64,000 bases of DNA, taken from Streptomyces sp. NBC_01445 (lineage in GTDB: Bacteria > Actinomycetota > Actinomycetes > Streptomycetales > Streptomycetaceae). The translations under genes were made by a program, and so were the position numbers. The stretch is taken from the NCBI RefSeq assembly GCF_035918235.1, contig NZ_CP109485.1, forward strand, positions 2,728,001-2,792,000, in the 5' to 3' direction. Position 1 is the stretch's first letter. Each line of letters begins with the position of its first letter. The notes below the pieces were generated by a model. It saw only the letters and a program-made list of their open reading frames with translations. It was not told where the DNA came from and did not search any database. This document shows, piece by piece, positions 32,201-39,530 of this stretch.

Positions 32201-33736
32201 AGCGCCGCGGGGACAGTGCAGTTGCACCGCCTGCTGCGCGGCGTCCTCCAGGACGAGCTGACCGAGGACGAGCGCACCGCGATGCGGCACCTGGCGCACC
32301 GGGTGATCGCCGCGCACGACCCGGGCGACTCGCAGCGCCCCGAGCACTGGCGCAACTACGCGGAGATCCTGCCCCACATCGAGCCCTCGGGCCTCCTCGA
32401 CAGCGAGGACCGCGACACCCGCGCCACCGTGCTCGGCATCCTCGGCTATCTCATCGCGCGCGGCGACTTCCGCGGCGCGGCGGACCTCGCCCGCCGCGTC
32501 GCAGACACCTGGCGCGTGACGCTCGGCCCCGACGACATCCAGACACTGTGGACACTCCGCCAACAGGCCAGCGCTCATTGGCAGTTGTCAGAATTCGCCG
32601 AGTCCCGGAAGATCAACGAGGACATTCTGGCGCGGCTGCGGGCCACGGTCGGCGACGACCACGAGTACACGCTGACCGTGGCGGGCGCGACCGCGGCCGA
32701 CCTGCGCGCCGCCGGCCGGTTCACCGAGGCGCTCGCCCTGGACGAGGACGCGTACGAGCGCAGTGTGCGGCTGTACGGCGCCGGGGAGCCGTACACGCTG
32801 CGCGTCGGGCACAACTACGGCGTGAGCCTGCGCGTCAACGGCCTGTACGCGGAGGCCCTCGCCCTCGACAAGCAGGTGTACGGCGACCGCGTGACGGCGC
32901 TGGGCGCCACCGCGCGCTCCACCCTGTTCTCCGTCAACAACGTGGCCCGAGACATGCGGGAGTGCGGGCGGTACGCGGAGGCGCTCACCCTTCAGGAACG
33001 GACGCTTCAGCAGTACCGCGAGCAGTACGGAGACGACCATCCGCACACCCTGCGCGCCGTCAAGAACATGTCGGTGACCTGCCGCAAGGCCGGCGAGTTC
33101 GAGCGGGGCCTCGCGCTGGCGCAGCAGGTGCTCGGCCTGTACCGGACCCACTTCGGGCCGCGGCACATCGACACGCTCGCCGCGCTGACCAACCTCTCCA
33201 ACGACCTGCGGCTCACCGGCGATCCGCAGGCAGCCCGCCAGGCCGCCGCGGGCGCCCTCGTGGACTACCGCGCGATTCTCGGCGAGGCGCATCCGCTGAC
33301 CTCGACGGCGGCCGTCAACCACGGCGCCGCACTGCGGGCGGCGGGCGAGCCCGCGGAGGCGCTGCGCCTGGACCGCTCGACGGTCGCCGTGCTCGCGCGT
33401 GCGGTGCCGGACAACCATCCATGGCTGCTGCTGGCCCGGGTCAATCTCGCCACGGACCTGACGAGGGCGGGAGAGCACGACAAGGCCCGCGCGCTCGGGG
33501 CCGACACGGCGGCGAAGCTGGAGGCCCGCTACGGCGACCGTCATCCGTCGGTCCTGGCCGCGCTGCGCAACCTCGCCCTGGACATGACCGCTTCCGGCGA
33601 CACCCAGGAGGGAGCCGACCTGCTCGCCTCCGTGCGCCGCCGCTATCTCGACACGCTGGGCTCCGAGCACCCGGAGAGCCGGGACGCGGCAGCCGGCATC
33701 CGCGCGGAGTGCGACATCGAGCCGCCCCCGCTGTAG
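29294..33736 (+). CDS. fxsT: SAV_2336/FxsT-type protein: vWA-like, STAND NTPase, TPR
   Basis: A 1480-residue multidomain protein. Residues ~1-560 form the SAV_2336 N-terminal type region with a vWA-like core (WFEVALVVEQSVSMSVWQG, LILVLSDCVGDAW). A Pro/Gly-rich linker follows (~560-660). The STAND/NB-ARC NTPase begins at FAGREDELHALRRLL, with P-loop YGLGGVGKTRLAIEYI (about 695), Walker B RWLLVMDN and GHVLVTSRR. The C-terminal ~400 residues are Kinesin-light-chain-type tetratricopeptide repeats (GEPYTLRVGHNYGVSLR, HPHTLRAVKNMSVTCR, HIDTLAALTNLSNDLR). This matches the TPR component of FxSxx-COOH systems. ATG 29294 overlaps the MoxR stop; a longer frame from 29030 is rejected. A TTA codon is present at residue 56. 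Confidence 0.85.
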   Translation: MTGTGRVPTAREWAEALWLAERIGTDAPPGEAPQDAPRVPPATETLAPPGGDSELLPEAPGPRPHREEPYGSEYGPDAETGSPGPTYGFGFAPGPTPDVFDTDTRPGVLRSPQRLARALRPFNRHVRDRHRQALDEEATAERAAELGQWSPVLTGVPDRWFEVALVVEQSVSMSVWQGVARELFTLLQRQGAFADLRIWRLDTGDGKSAVLRPEGGGARRGPAELFHPEGRRLILVLSDCVGDAWAGGAVPRLLHTWARRAPVAVLQPLPARLWDLCEGVPLDLRLRGAAPGMPNARLQLRRRGRWTRPCDTGGPVPVPILELEPSWLAGWVRLVTGEATPWCEAAVLLVDEQGLDPECLPPFPWEERRRPVPPDQAVRRFLHFASPAARRLAARLAMVPLQPTVVDAVRRQVTRVAGPLPFAEILLGGLLSLRPEQAGTGVAEPAYEFLDGVRGRLLRGLGRTEILRMLHEVTAVAGRVTGARPGLLGTLVASPAGLDGAELSGPDRELLEAARGALTALGPSYQEALDRVVPPRSFVAWPGGEETQGSGAPRPVPADDSRPVPPGGDVAPTRAQQPGTADPNTEEEPVDPTASPLGQAPLETERPGAEAPDGADANGAADSGSSGGGSGPGDGSAGVVPPRGPRPPGGPARLPRSMPLPNAHFAGREDELHALRRLLGGGGQAAVLPQALYGLGGVGKTRLAIEYIHRHHQEYERVWWIDAEQPSVIREQLASIAPELGAAAEGPGDVVDRVLAALSAGTPYKRWLLVMDNAGSPEEVTPYIPSLLGVPDGVGHVLVTSRRSGWADRVRALRVDVFSREESIGFLRARTPWTSQDEAERLAESLGDLPLALEQCAALQTQTGIAAQDYLEMIENRMPELLAEPTVSGAQPVAAVFRATMEALREQHPGALELLRLFAFFGPEPIAQSFLHDARLLQLPGPLAAVARDPLERGRTIRAINQFSLLAVNSAAGTVQLHRLLRGVLQDELTEDERTAMRHLAHRVIAAHDPGDSQRPEHWRNYAEILPHIEPSGLLDSEDRDTRATVLGILGYLIARGDFRGAADLARRVADTWRVTLGPDDIQTLWTLRQQASAHWQLSEFAESRKINEDILARLRATVGDDHEYTLTVAGATAADLRAAGRFTEALALDEDAYERSVRLYGAGEPYTLRVGHNYGVSLRVNGLYAEALALDKQVYGDRVTALGATARSTLFSVNNVARDMRECGRYAEALTLQERTLQQYREQYGDDHPHTLRAVKNMSVTCRKAGEFERGLALAQQVLGLYRTHFGPRHIDTLAALTNLSNDLRLTGDPQAARQAAAGALVDYRAILGEAHPLTSTAAVNHGAALRAAGEPAEALRLDRSTVAVLARAVPDNHPWLLLARVNLATDLTRAGEHDKARALGADTAAKLEARYGDRHPSVLAALRNLALDMTASGDTQEGADLLASVRRRYLDTLGSEHPESRDAAAGIRAECDIEPPPL
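29459..29461 (+). promoter_or_regulatory. TTA codon in fxsT (bldA-type control)
   Basis: The in-frame leucine codon 56 of the fxsT-type gene is TTA, in the run Ser-Glu-Leu-Leu-Pro-Glu. In Streptomyces TTA codons depend on the developmentally expressed bldA tRNA, so full-length product would be limited in young mycelium. It is one of only two in-frame TTA codons I found in the window. Confidence 0.8.
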
Positions 33737-33760
33737 TCGCCGCTGGGCGGAGGCCTGCAG

Positions 33761-33781
33761 TTGCCGTCCGGCGGACGGCAA
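33761..33781. terminator. Short hairpin between convergent fxsT and hydroxylase genes
   Basis: TTGCCGTCC at 33761-33769 pairs perfectly with GGACGGCAA at 33773-33781 (9-bp stem, 3-nt loop), between the stops at 33736 and 33805. It is probably a shared terminator. Confidence 0.6.
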
Positions 33782-33824
33782 TGGTCCCCCGGCGGACGCC
33801 GTGGTCACCCCCCGGCGGACGCCG
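33768..33824. repeat. Three short tandem copies of GGCGGACG-containing unit
   Basis: The core CCGGCGGACG recurs three times with a period of about 22 bp at the 3' junction of the convergent operons; the last two copies are identical over 16 bp (CCCCCGGCGGACGCCG, from 33786 and 33809). The third copy encodes the last residues of the hydroxylase-like protein. It probably arose by local duplication. Confidence 0.6.
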
Positions 33825-35451
33825 CCCACGGCGCGAGCCGGCGGGCGGTGTCCAGCAGGCCCGCCGGTACCCCGGGTTCGGCGACCCGCGCGTGCACCGC
33901 CCGTACGAGTTCCGGCACGGCCACCAGCGCGCGGGCACCGCGGTCCGCAGCCTCAACGACCTTCCCGGCGAGCCGGGCGACGGCATCGTCCGAGTCCCCG
34001 GCCCCGTCGGCTTCAAGCCACTCTTCCGCCGCGTCGCCGAGGCGCGCCCCGGCTCCCGGCGGGAACTCCACGGTGTCCGGGGCGAACCGGCACGGGCCTG
34101 CCGCCGGTGGCGCCCCCACGTCCCTGCTGTGTCGGACGGCGTCGGCCAGCTCCTCGACCACCCGCGGATCCGCCCACGAGTGCCGCAGCCTCCAACGCAC
34201 GCGATGCCGAGCCGCCGCCCCCAACTCCCGTGCCTGAACGGCAGGTTCTACCCGCGTGGTCTCCCAGGACGTAAGGGTGCGCTCCAGGCTGTCGAGGAGC
34301 CTCCGGCCGTGTTCGGTGAGCCAGGGCTCCCGGGCGAGGGAGGTCACAGCGGTGCGTGCCGTGAGACGCCAGCGCACGAAAGGGGCCTGCGCGTTGGGGT
34401 TTCCGAGCAGTAGCTCCCGGTGCCAGAAGCTCGCCGTGGCGTGGAAGGCGCAGGCTCCCTGGAGCAGCGCGGACAGGGGTCGCGGGCGGTCGCTCCACGG
34501 GGCGTAGCGCAGCTCCCCCGGTGCGGGGGTGAGGAGCTCGGTGAGGTCGAGAAGCGCGTAGAGGGCGGAGTGCCGCGCCTCGTGGACCAGTGCGGCGGCG
34601 AGTTCGACCGGGTCGTCGAGGGGGGCCAGGGCGGCGAGGCCCACCGCGTCGCCGAAGGAGGCGCTGAGCCAGGGTCCCGCGGCGCCGGGCAGGGCGTCGA
34701 GGGGGACGACGGCCGTGATGGTGCCGCTCACCGCGGTGGCCTGCCCCGGATGGCGCTCGACCAGATGGCGCCAGGCGGCGTCGAGCCGCGCCTCCCATGC
34801 CTGTTGCTCCGGTGGCTCCAGGGGGTGCGGCGGCCGGGTGGGTCCGCCGAGCCGCAGCGGGTCGAGGGAGTCGATCCGCACCGGCCAGCGGTGTCCACGG
34901 TGGTCGAGTGTGAGGTGTCGCACCGGTTCCCAGCCCGGCTCGCGCCCCTGCGGGCCGTCCGGGACGCGCAGCACGGTGCCTGCCGCGCACACCCGCGTGC
35001 CCCACGCGCCCCGCTCCACCAGCGCCGTCGAAACGCCCGGCAGAACAGCGACGGCACCGAGCCCTGGAAGCGTCAGCACTCCGTGCTGCACCGGCACTTC
35101 GAGCCGGAAGCCCGCCCGGCTGCGGTGCCCCGCGACCGCGGCGAGCGCGGAGACGTCGGCCCTGCCCCCTTCGCGCACGGCCCGGGCGAGGCGCGCGCCG
35201 GTTGCGGGGTCCTCGATCAGGGACGTGAACACGTCGGGCGCGTGGGTCCGGACGGACGAGAGCACCGCGACCGCCGCGCCCCATGCGCCGCCGGCTCCCC
35301 CGCGCTCGTGGAGCGCCCTGAGGAGCAGGAGATTACGGCTGCCCCTCGCGGCGCGCAGCAGGCGCGGCGTCGCCGTGTCGGGCCGGTCCGAGACGAGGCT
35401 GTCCCAGATGTCGTCGGGCAGGGCGAGCGACGGCACACCGCTCACGACCAC
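33805..35451 (-). CDS. HExxH peptide beta-hydroxylase-like RiPP enzyme
   Basis: A 548-residue protein encoded 5 nt after the FxsB gene. Its motif LVHEARHSALYALLDL (about 286-301) is an HExxH metal site. Near FxSxx/rSAM loci this family is best known as alpha-ketoglutarate-dependent HExxH-type peptide beta-hydroxylases, not proteases; in many systems the same region is fused to the C-terminus of FxsB. Other features are HLTLDHRGHRWPVRIDSLDP, GTITAVVPLDALPGA and WHRELLLGNPNAQAPFVRW. The likely role is a second tailoring step on the FxsA peptide. The start is uncertain: GTG 35451 was chosen; GTG 35445, or TTG 35460 overlapping the fxsB stop (TTGA), are alternatives. Confidence 0.7.
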   Translation of the reverse strand: MVVSGVPSLALPDDIWDSLVSDRPDTATPRLLRAARGSRNLLLLRALHERGGAGGAWGAAVAVLSSVRTHAPDVFTSLIEDPATGARLARAVREGGRADVSALAAVAGHRSRAGFRLEVPVQHGVLTLPGLGAVAVLPGVSTALVERGAWGTRVCAAGTVLRVPDGPQGREPGWEPVRHLTLDHRGHRWPVRIDSLDPLRLGGPTRPPHPLEPPEQQAWEARLDAAWRHLVERHPGQATAVSGTITAVVPLDALPGAAGPWLSASFGDAVGLAALAPLDDPVELAAALVHEARHSALYALLDLTELLTPAPGELRYAPWSDRPRPLSALLQGACAFHATASFWHRELLLGNPNAQAPFVRWRLTARTAVTSLAREPWLTEHGRRLLDSLERTLTSWETTRVEPAVQARELGAAARHRVRWRLRHSWADPRVVEELADAVRHSRDVGAPPAAGPCRFAPDTVEFPPGAGARLGDAAEEWLEADGAGDSDDAVARLAGKVVEAADRGARALVAVPELVRAVHARVAEPGVPAGLLDTARRLAPWAASAGG

Positions 35452-35456
35452 GGCGC

Positions 35457-36713
35457 TCAAGGCCGCGCCTTCGCGTGGCACTCGCGGGCGCGACGGAGGT
35501 CGTCCCCGACCACCCCCGCGACATGGCTGATCAGCGCCATGAGGTCCGGGCAGTAGACGGACCGGTCGAGATAGCCGGTGCCGGCGCGGTAGCGGTGCGG
35601 GTAGTGGCCCCCTCCGCACACCGATACGACGGGGCACTCGCGGCAGCGCCCGCACAGTCCGTCCGTGCCCAGCTGTCGTGCCACGACGCCGGGATGGTCG
35701 AGCAGCGCGTCGAAGGTGTCGTTCTCGACGTCGTACCCGCTCCGGTCCGCGCGGTCGTACGCCGTCTTCAGCTGGTCGGACAGGGTGAGCGTGCCGTCGG
35801 TGTCGACGACGGCGAGCTGCGAGGGCGCCCCTCCGATGGTCTCCGTCCTGGTGTGCCCGCCGAGGAGCAGGTCGAGCAGCGACTCGAACAGGGAGATCCG
35901 TACGGGTGGCCCGGGTGTCGCCCCGTACCAGCGGTCGAAGACGGCGATGAGCCATTCGGCGTACGGCACGTTCGTCTCATCGGGTCCCCTGCCGGGCGGG
36001 CGGTGCGTCCAGTTGCCCAGGGGGAGCAACAGCCGGATCGCGGGCGGCCGGTAGGTGAGGAGGTGCTCGTACGTGGCGACGGGGTCGGCGGTGACGTCGA
36101 CGGTGCACAGGATTCCGCCCCAGACGGCACGGTTTTCGGGCCGGCCGAGGAGGCGCAGCGCGGTGGCGACGCGGGCGTGGCTGCCGTGGCCCGCCGCATC
36201 GCGCCGGAACCGGTCGTGGACGCCGCGCGCACCGTCGAGGCTCACGCCGAGCTGGACGCGCTCCTCGTGGCACAGGCGCAGGCAGTCGGCGTCCACGCGG
36301 GTGCCGTTGGTCTGGATCATGACGTCGCAGTGCGTGGATTGCGGGAGCAGCTCCCGCAGACGGCGTACGAAGCGGCGCAGGAACTCCGTTCCCGCCAGGA
36401 GGGGTTCGCCGCCGTGGAGGATGACGCGGAGGGAGGGCAGGGCGTGGGTGGCGGCGTGTTCGGCGATGCGGCGGCAGGTGCGTTCTGCGGTGACGGCGCT
36501 CATGGTGACGGGCTGGGTGCGCCAGGCCTGGTCCTGGGCCTCGTACACGTAGCAGTAGCGGCAGGCGAGATTGCAGCGGCTGTGGACCTTGACCACGAAC
36601 TCCCGGAAGGGCAACGGCTGTTGGCCTGATGCGCGCAGGGCCGGAACGTCCAGGACGCCGTCGGGCCACTCAAGTGCGGCCTCGCGCGTCCCCCGGAAGG
36701 GGGCGCTTGTCAC
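35457..36713 (-). CDS. fxsB: FxsB-type radical SAM/SPASM cyclophane synthase
   Basis: A 418-residue radical SAM peptide maturase. The cluster motif CNLACRYCYVYE (CxxxCxxC, about residue 46) is preceded by the family phrase PFREFVVKVHSR. The C-terminal SPASM region has LCGRCRECPVVSVCGGGHYP and a later Cys (SVYCPDL) for auxiliary clusters. FILHGGEPLL-like sequence (RVILHGGEPLLAGTEF) follows the core. The family makes three-residue cyclophanes between an aromatic side chain and a downstream beta-carbon in FxSxx-type precursors. GTG 36713 overlaps the precursor stop by four bases (GTGA), so precursor and maturase are coupled. It is shorter than fused FxsB proteins because the HExxH part is a separate gene. 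Confidence 0.9.
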   Translation of the reverse strand: MTSAPFRGTREAALEWPDGVLDVPALRASGQQPLPFREFVVKVHSRCNLACRYCYVYEAQDQAWRTQPVTMSAVTAERTCRRIAEHAATHALPSLRVILHGGEPLLAGTEFLRRFVRRLRELLPQSTHCDVMIQTNGTRVDADCLRLCHEERVQLGVSLDGARGVHDRFRRDAAGHGSHARVATALRLLGRPENRAVWGGILCTVDVTADPVATYEHLLTYRPPAIRLLLPLGNWTHRPPGRGPDETNVPYAEWLIAVFDRWYGATPGPPVRISLFESLLDLLLGGHTRTETIGGAPSQLAVVDTDGTLTLSDQLKTAYDRADRSGYDVENDTFDALLDHPGVVARQLGTDGLCGRCRECPVVSVCGGGHYPHRYRAGTGYLDRSVYCPDLMALISHVAGVVGDDLRRARECHAKARP

Positions 36714-36922
36714 GCGCCCGGACCGTCCGGCCCGAGGCGGTCCGGCAGTGAGTCCCCGCCCGAGTCGTACGCGGCGACCGGCGCCTCCTCGCCCTCCAGC
36801 TGCCGCAGCACTCTCCCGAGCGCCTGGGACAGTGCGGAGTCGGTCCCCTCCAGGATCTCCTCCAGCGACAGTTCCGCGAGATCCGGAACGTCCGCCGCGC
36901 ACCGACCCGGCCTTCCCCGCAT
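36710..36922 (-). CDS. fxsA: FxsA-like RiPP precursor with C-terminal extension
   Basis: A 70-residue precursor peptide. The middle, VPDLAELSLEEILEGTD then SALSQALGRVLRQLEG, matches the helical leader of FxSxx-COOH precursors (PDL...LSLEEIL...LxxALxRVL). Canonical FxsA ends in F-x-S-x-x. Here the triad is YDS (in VAAYDSGG, residues 51-53), and 17 residues follow (GGDSLPDRLGPDGPGA preceded by S), so the C-terminus is not FxSxx. Tyr-Asp-Ser still fits an aromatic-x-residue cyclophane motif. ATG 36922 has GGGGGAG upstream. The stop overlaps fxsB. The identification rests on the leader and the overlap with fxsB. It is either a divergent substrate or a frame-altered tail. Confidence 0.75.
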   Translation of the reverse strand: MRGRPGRCAADVPDLAELSLEEILEGTDSALSQALGRVLRQLEGEEAPVAAYDSGGDSLPDRLGPDGPGA

Positions 36923-36961
36923 GTGCTCCCCCTGTCGCAGCGCCCTGGTTACACGATGACC

Positions 36962-36981
36962 ATTCGTTCAGAATAGCGAAT
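36962..36981. promoter_or_regulatory. Dyad ATTCG-N10-CGAAT in fxsA promoter region
   Basis: A perfect 5-bp dyad with a 10-bp spacer lies 40 bp upstream of the FxsA precursor start, within an AT-rich stretch between it and the divergent ClC gene. A TTGAGG hexamer about 20 bp further out on the minus strand could be its -35 box, which would put the dyad over the -10/start region. Confidence 0.4.
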
Positions 36982-37155
36982 AGATAAGCCCGGGCAGAGT
37001 CCTCAACAGGGCATGTCCGCACGGCAGTTAAGCTGCCGGCGCGGTTCCCGACGCGGGGCCGCATGTTCACCACCCGGGTGGTTCCGCGCCACCGGGGACT
37101 CGTACGGGCAGCCGGTGGGCAGCCATGCAAGCGTGATCGTCGGGCGACGGGGAGA

Positions 37156-38748
37156 ATGCCGGTGGAGTGGGCTCAGCGCGACAGGGGCGGGACCCGGGCG
37201 AACCCTGACGCCGGGCCGGGAAGCGGGCCGTGGTGGCGCCATCCGCTCACACCGCCGCCCGACAACTCCCTGCCGCGGTGGATCGTCCCGTCCGCCCTCA
37301 TCGGTGTCGTCGCGGGACTCGGCGCGGCGGCCCTCTTCGGCCTCCTGCACCTGTGCACACGGTGGATCCTGGAGTACGTCGGCGGCTATCACCCCTATCT
37401 GACCTCGGCGGAGGGCGGGTTCCGCACGCTGACCGGTTCGAACCATCCGTGGGTGGTCCCGCTGGTCGCCGCCGGTGGCGCGCTCCTGGCCACGCTCCTC
37501 GTGGTGTGGCTGGCCCCCGAGGCGCGCGGCCACGGCACCGACGCGGCGATCGCCGCCGCGCACCACGACCCGTCGGGTATGCGGGGCCGGGTGACGGTGG
37601 TGAAGCTCATGGCTTCGGCCCTGACCATCGGTTCGGGCGGTTCGGGCGGCACGGAGGGACCCGCGGCGCAGATCTCGGCGGCGTTCGGCTCGGTGATCGC
37701 GCGCCGTACTGGCATGACACGAGAGCAGGCGCGCACCGCGCTGGTCATCGGTCTCGCGTCCGGCGTCGGCGCGATCTTCCAGGCACCGCTCGGCGGAGCC
37801 CTCCTCGGCGCGGAGCTGCTCTACCGCAAGGACATGGACCCGAAGGTGCTGCCCCAGGCGCTCATCGCGGCGTGCACGGGCTGGCTGGCGTTCGGCGCGA
37901 TCTTCGGCTTCGCCCCGATCCTGGGCGCGCAGGGCGTCCACGGGTACGGATTCACGGACTTCGTACTCGTCGCCGTGGTCGGCATCGCGGCGGGCCTGGC
38001 GGGCCGTCTGTACGCGGGCACCTTCTACGCCGTGCACAACCGCGTCGAGTCCCGGGCCCGTACCGTCGTCTCCCGCCTCGCCGCCCCCACATGCGCGGCG
38101 CTCCTCGTCGGCGCGCTCGGCCTCGCCGTCCCGGGTGTGCTCGGCACCGGCTACGGCCTGATGGAGGCGCTGACGCACCGACAGGTCCTGCTGGACATGC
38201 CGCTGTACCTGGTCCTGCTGCTTCCGTTCGCGAAGATCGTGGGCACGTCCCTGACGGTCGGATCGGGCGGGTCGGGCGGCATCTTCGGCCCGTGCATGGT
38301 CGTCGGCGCCGGTGTGGGGGCGGCGGTGTGGCGCCTCGCGGAGCCGTCGGGCCTGGCCCCGCACAGCCCGCTCCTTCTGGTCGTCGCGGGCATGGCTGCC
38401 TGCCTGGGGCCGGTGGCCCACGCCCCGCTCGGCGTCCTCCTCATGGCGGTGGAGATGGTGGGCGACGCATCGCTGCTCGGCCCGGGCATCCTGGCCGTCC
38501 TGTGCGCGAGCGCGGTCATCGGCCGTACGACGCTGTACCGCAGCCAGCTGGAACACCGTACGGACGAACCCTCCACCGGGACCCGGCTCCCGCGACCGGG
38601 GCACGACCGGGCCGAACCATCGGCACCAGCCGTACCGCCGGCAGCACCGGCACCGAAGCCGAGTCCTGAGCCGATGCCCGCGGCCGCGCCCTCCCCCGCA
38701 CCCGAACCCGTGGCGCGGTCCGTCTCGCCGGAGAGCGCCGCGGACTGA
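37156..38748 (+). CDS. ClC-type chloride channel/transporter
   Basis: A 530-residue ClC family membrane protein with about ten to twelve helices. The selectivity-filter motifs are present: GSGGSGGTEGPAAQ (about residue 160, including the gating Glu of the GxEGP motif) and VGSGGSGGIFGPCMVVGAG (about 370). The C-terminal ~55 residues are Pro/Ala-rich and probably disordered. The gating Glu suggests a Cl-/H+ exchanger. ATG 37156 follows GGGGAGA closely; a longer frame from 37063 is less likely. It diverges from the FxsA precursor gene, with ~230 bp between starts. Confidence 0.88.
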   Translation: MPVEWAQRDRGGTRANPDAGPGSGPWWRHPLTPPPDNSLPRWIVPSALIGVVAGLGAAALFGLLHLCTRWILEYVGGYHPYLTSAEGGFRTLTGSNHPWVVPLVAAGGALLATLLVVWLAPEARGHGTDAAIAAAHHDPSGMRGRVTVVKLMASALTIGSGGSGGTEGPAAQISAAFGSVIARRTGMTREQARTALVIGLASGVGAIFQAPLGGALLGAELLYRKDMDPKVLPQALIAACTGWLAFGAIFGFAPILGAQGVHGYGFTDFVLVAVVGIAAGLAGRLYAGTFYAVHNRVESRARTVVSRLAAPTCAALLVGALGLAVPGVLGTGYGLMEALTHRQVLLDMPLYLVLLLPFAKIVGTSLTVGSGGSGGIFGPCMVVGAGVGAAVWRLAEPSGLAPHSPLLLVVAGMAACLGPVAHAPLGVLLMAVEMVGDASLLGPGILAVLCASAVIGRTTLYRSQLEHRTDEPSTGTRLPRPGHDRAEPSAPAVPPAAPAPKPSPEPMPAAAPSPAPEPVARSVSPESAAD

Positions 38749-38767
38749 CCGCGCGCCTCGCGGCCCG

Positions 38768-39505
38768 TCAGATGAAGCGGCCTCCCGCCACCTCCAGGAC
38801 GCAGCCCGTCGTGTACGACGACAGGTCGGAGGCGAGGAACAGGACCGTGCCCGCGACCTCCTCGGGTTCACCGGCGCGGCGCATCGGCACCTCGGCGAGC
38901 TTGGCGTTCCAGATGTCCTCGCGCAGGGACTCGGTCATCTCGGTGCGGATCAGGCCGGGCTGGACGGCGTTGACGCGTACGCCCCGGTGGGCGAGTTCCT
39001 TCGCGGCGGCCTTGGTGAGGCCGACGAGACCGGCCTTGGCGGCGCTGTAGTTGGTCTGGCCGACCATGCCGACCTTGCCGGAGATCGACGAGATGTTGAC
39101 GATCGAGCCGCTCCCCTGCTCGCGCATGACCTCGGCGGCCGCTCGGGTGCCCAGCCAGGCCCCCTTGAGGTGGACGTCGACGACCGCGTCGAAGTCGGCC
39201 TCGGACATCTTGCGCAGGGTGGCATCCCGTGTGATGCCCGCGTTGTTGACCATCACATCGAGGGAACCGAACCGCTCGACACAGCCGCGCACGGCGGCCT
39301 TCACCGCGTCGGCGTCGGTGACGTCGCAGGTGACGGCGGCCACCTGGGTGCCGGTGGAGTCCAGGGCGCGGGCGCTCGCCTCGGCCGCGGGCCCGTCGAT
39401 GTCGGCGATGACGACGCGCGCGCCGTTCTTGTGGAAGGCCGTGGCGATGGCGAGGCCGATCCCCTTGGCTGCCCCGGTGACCAGGGCACTCCTGCCGTGC
39501 AGCAT
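38768..39505 (-). CDS. FabG-like short-chain dehydrogenase/reductase
   Basis: A 245-residue classical SDR using NAD(P)(H). It has the cofactor motif [10 protein letters not shown] (about 10-19), [12 protein letters not shown], catalytic Ser in [13 protein letters not shown] and YSAAKAG (Tyr-x-x-x-Lys). The C-terminal [17 protein letters not shown] is typical of FabG-type 3-oxoacyl reductases. AAGGAG precedes ATG 39505. It is the last gene of the acid-catabolism operon, 25 nt after the thiolase-like gene; it probably oxidises a beta-hydroxyacyl-CoA there. It converges on the ClC gene with a 19-bp gap. Confidence 0.88.
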   Translation of the reverse strand: MLHGRSALVTGAAKGIGLAIATAFHKNGARVVIADIDGPAAEASARALDSTGTQVAAVTCDVTDADAVKAAVRGCVERFGSLDVMVNNAGITRDATLRKMSEADFDAVVDVHLKGAWLGTRAAAEVMREQGSGSIVNISSISGKVGMVGQTNYSAAKAGLVGLTKAAAKELAHRGVRVNAVQPGLIRTEMTESLREDIWNAKLAEVPMRRAGEPEEVAGTVLFLASDLSSYTTGCVLEVAGGRFI

Positions 39506-39530
39506 GGGTTGGATCTCCTTGTCGGGTAGG

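Noticed and set aside
33768..33824. Minisatellite or mobile repeat at the convergent junction
   Set aside because: Only three imperfect units with one overlapping coding sequence; local slippage is a sufficient explanation.
33805..35451. Plain zinc metalloprotease
   Set aside because: HExxH alone fits, but the position beside fxsB matches the peptide hydroxylase family better; kept as alternative only.
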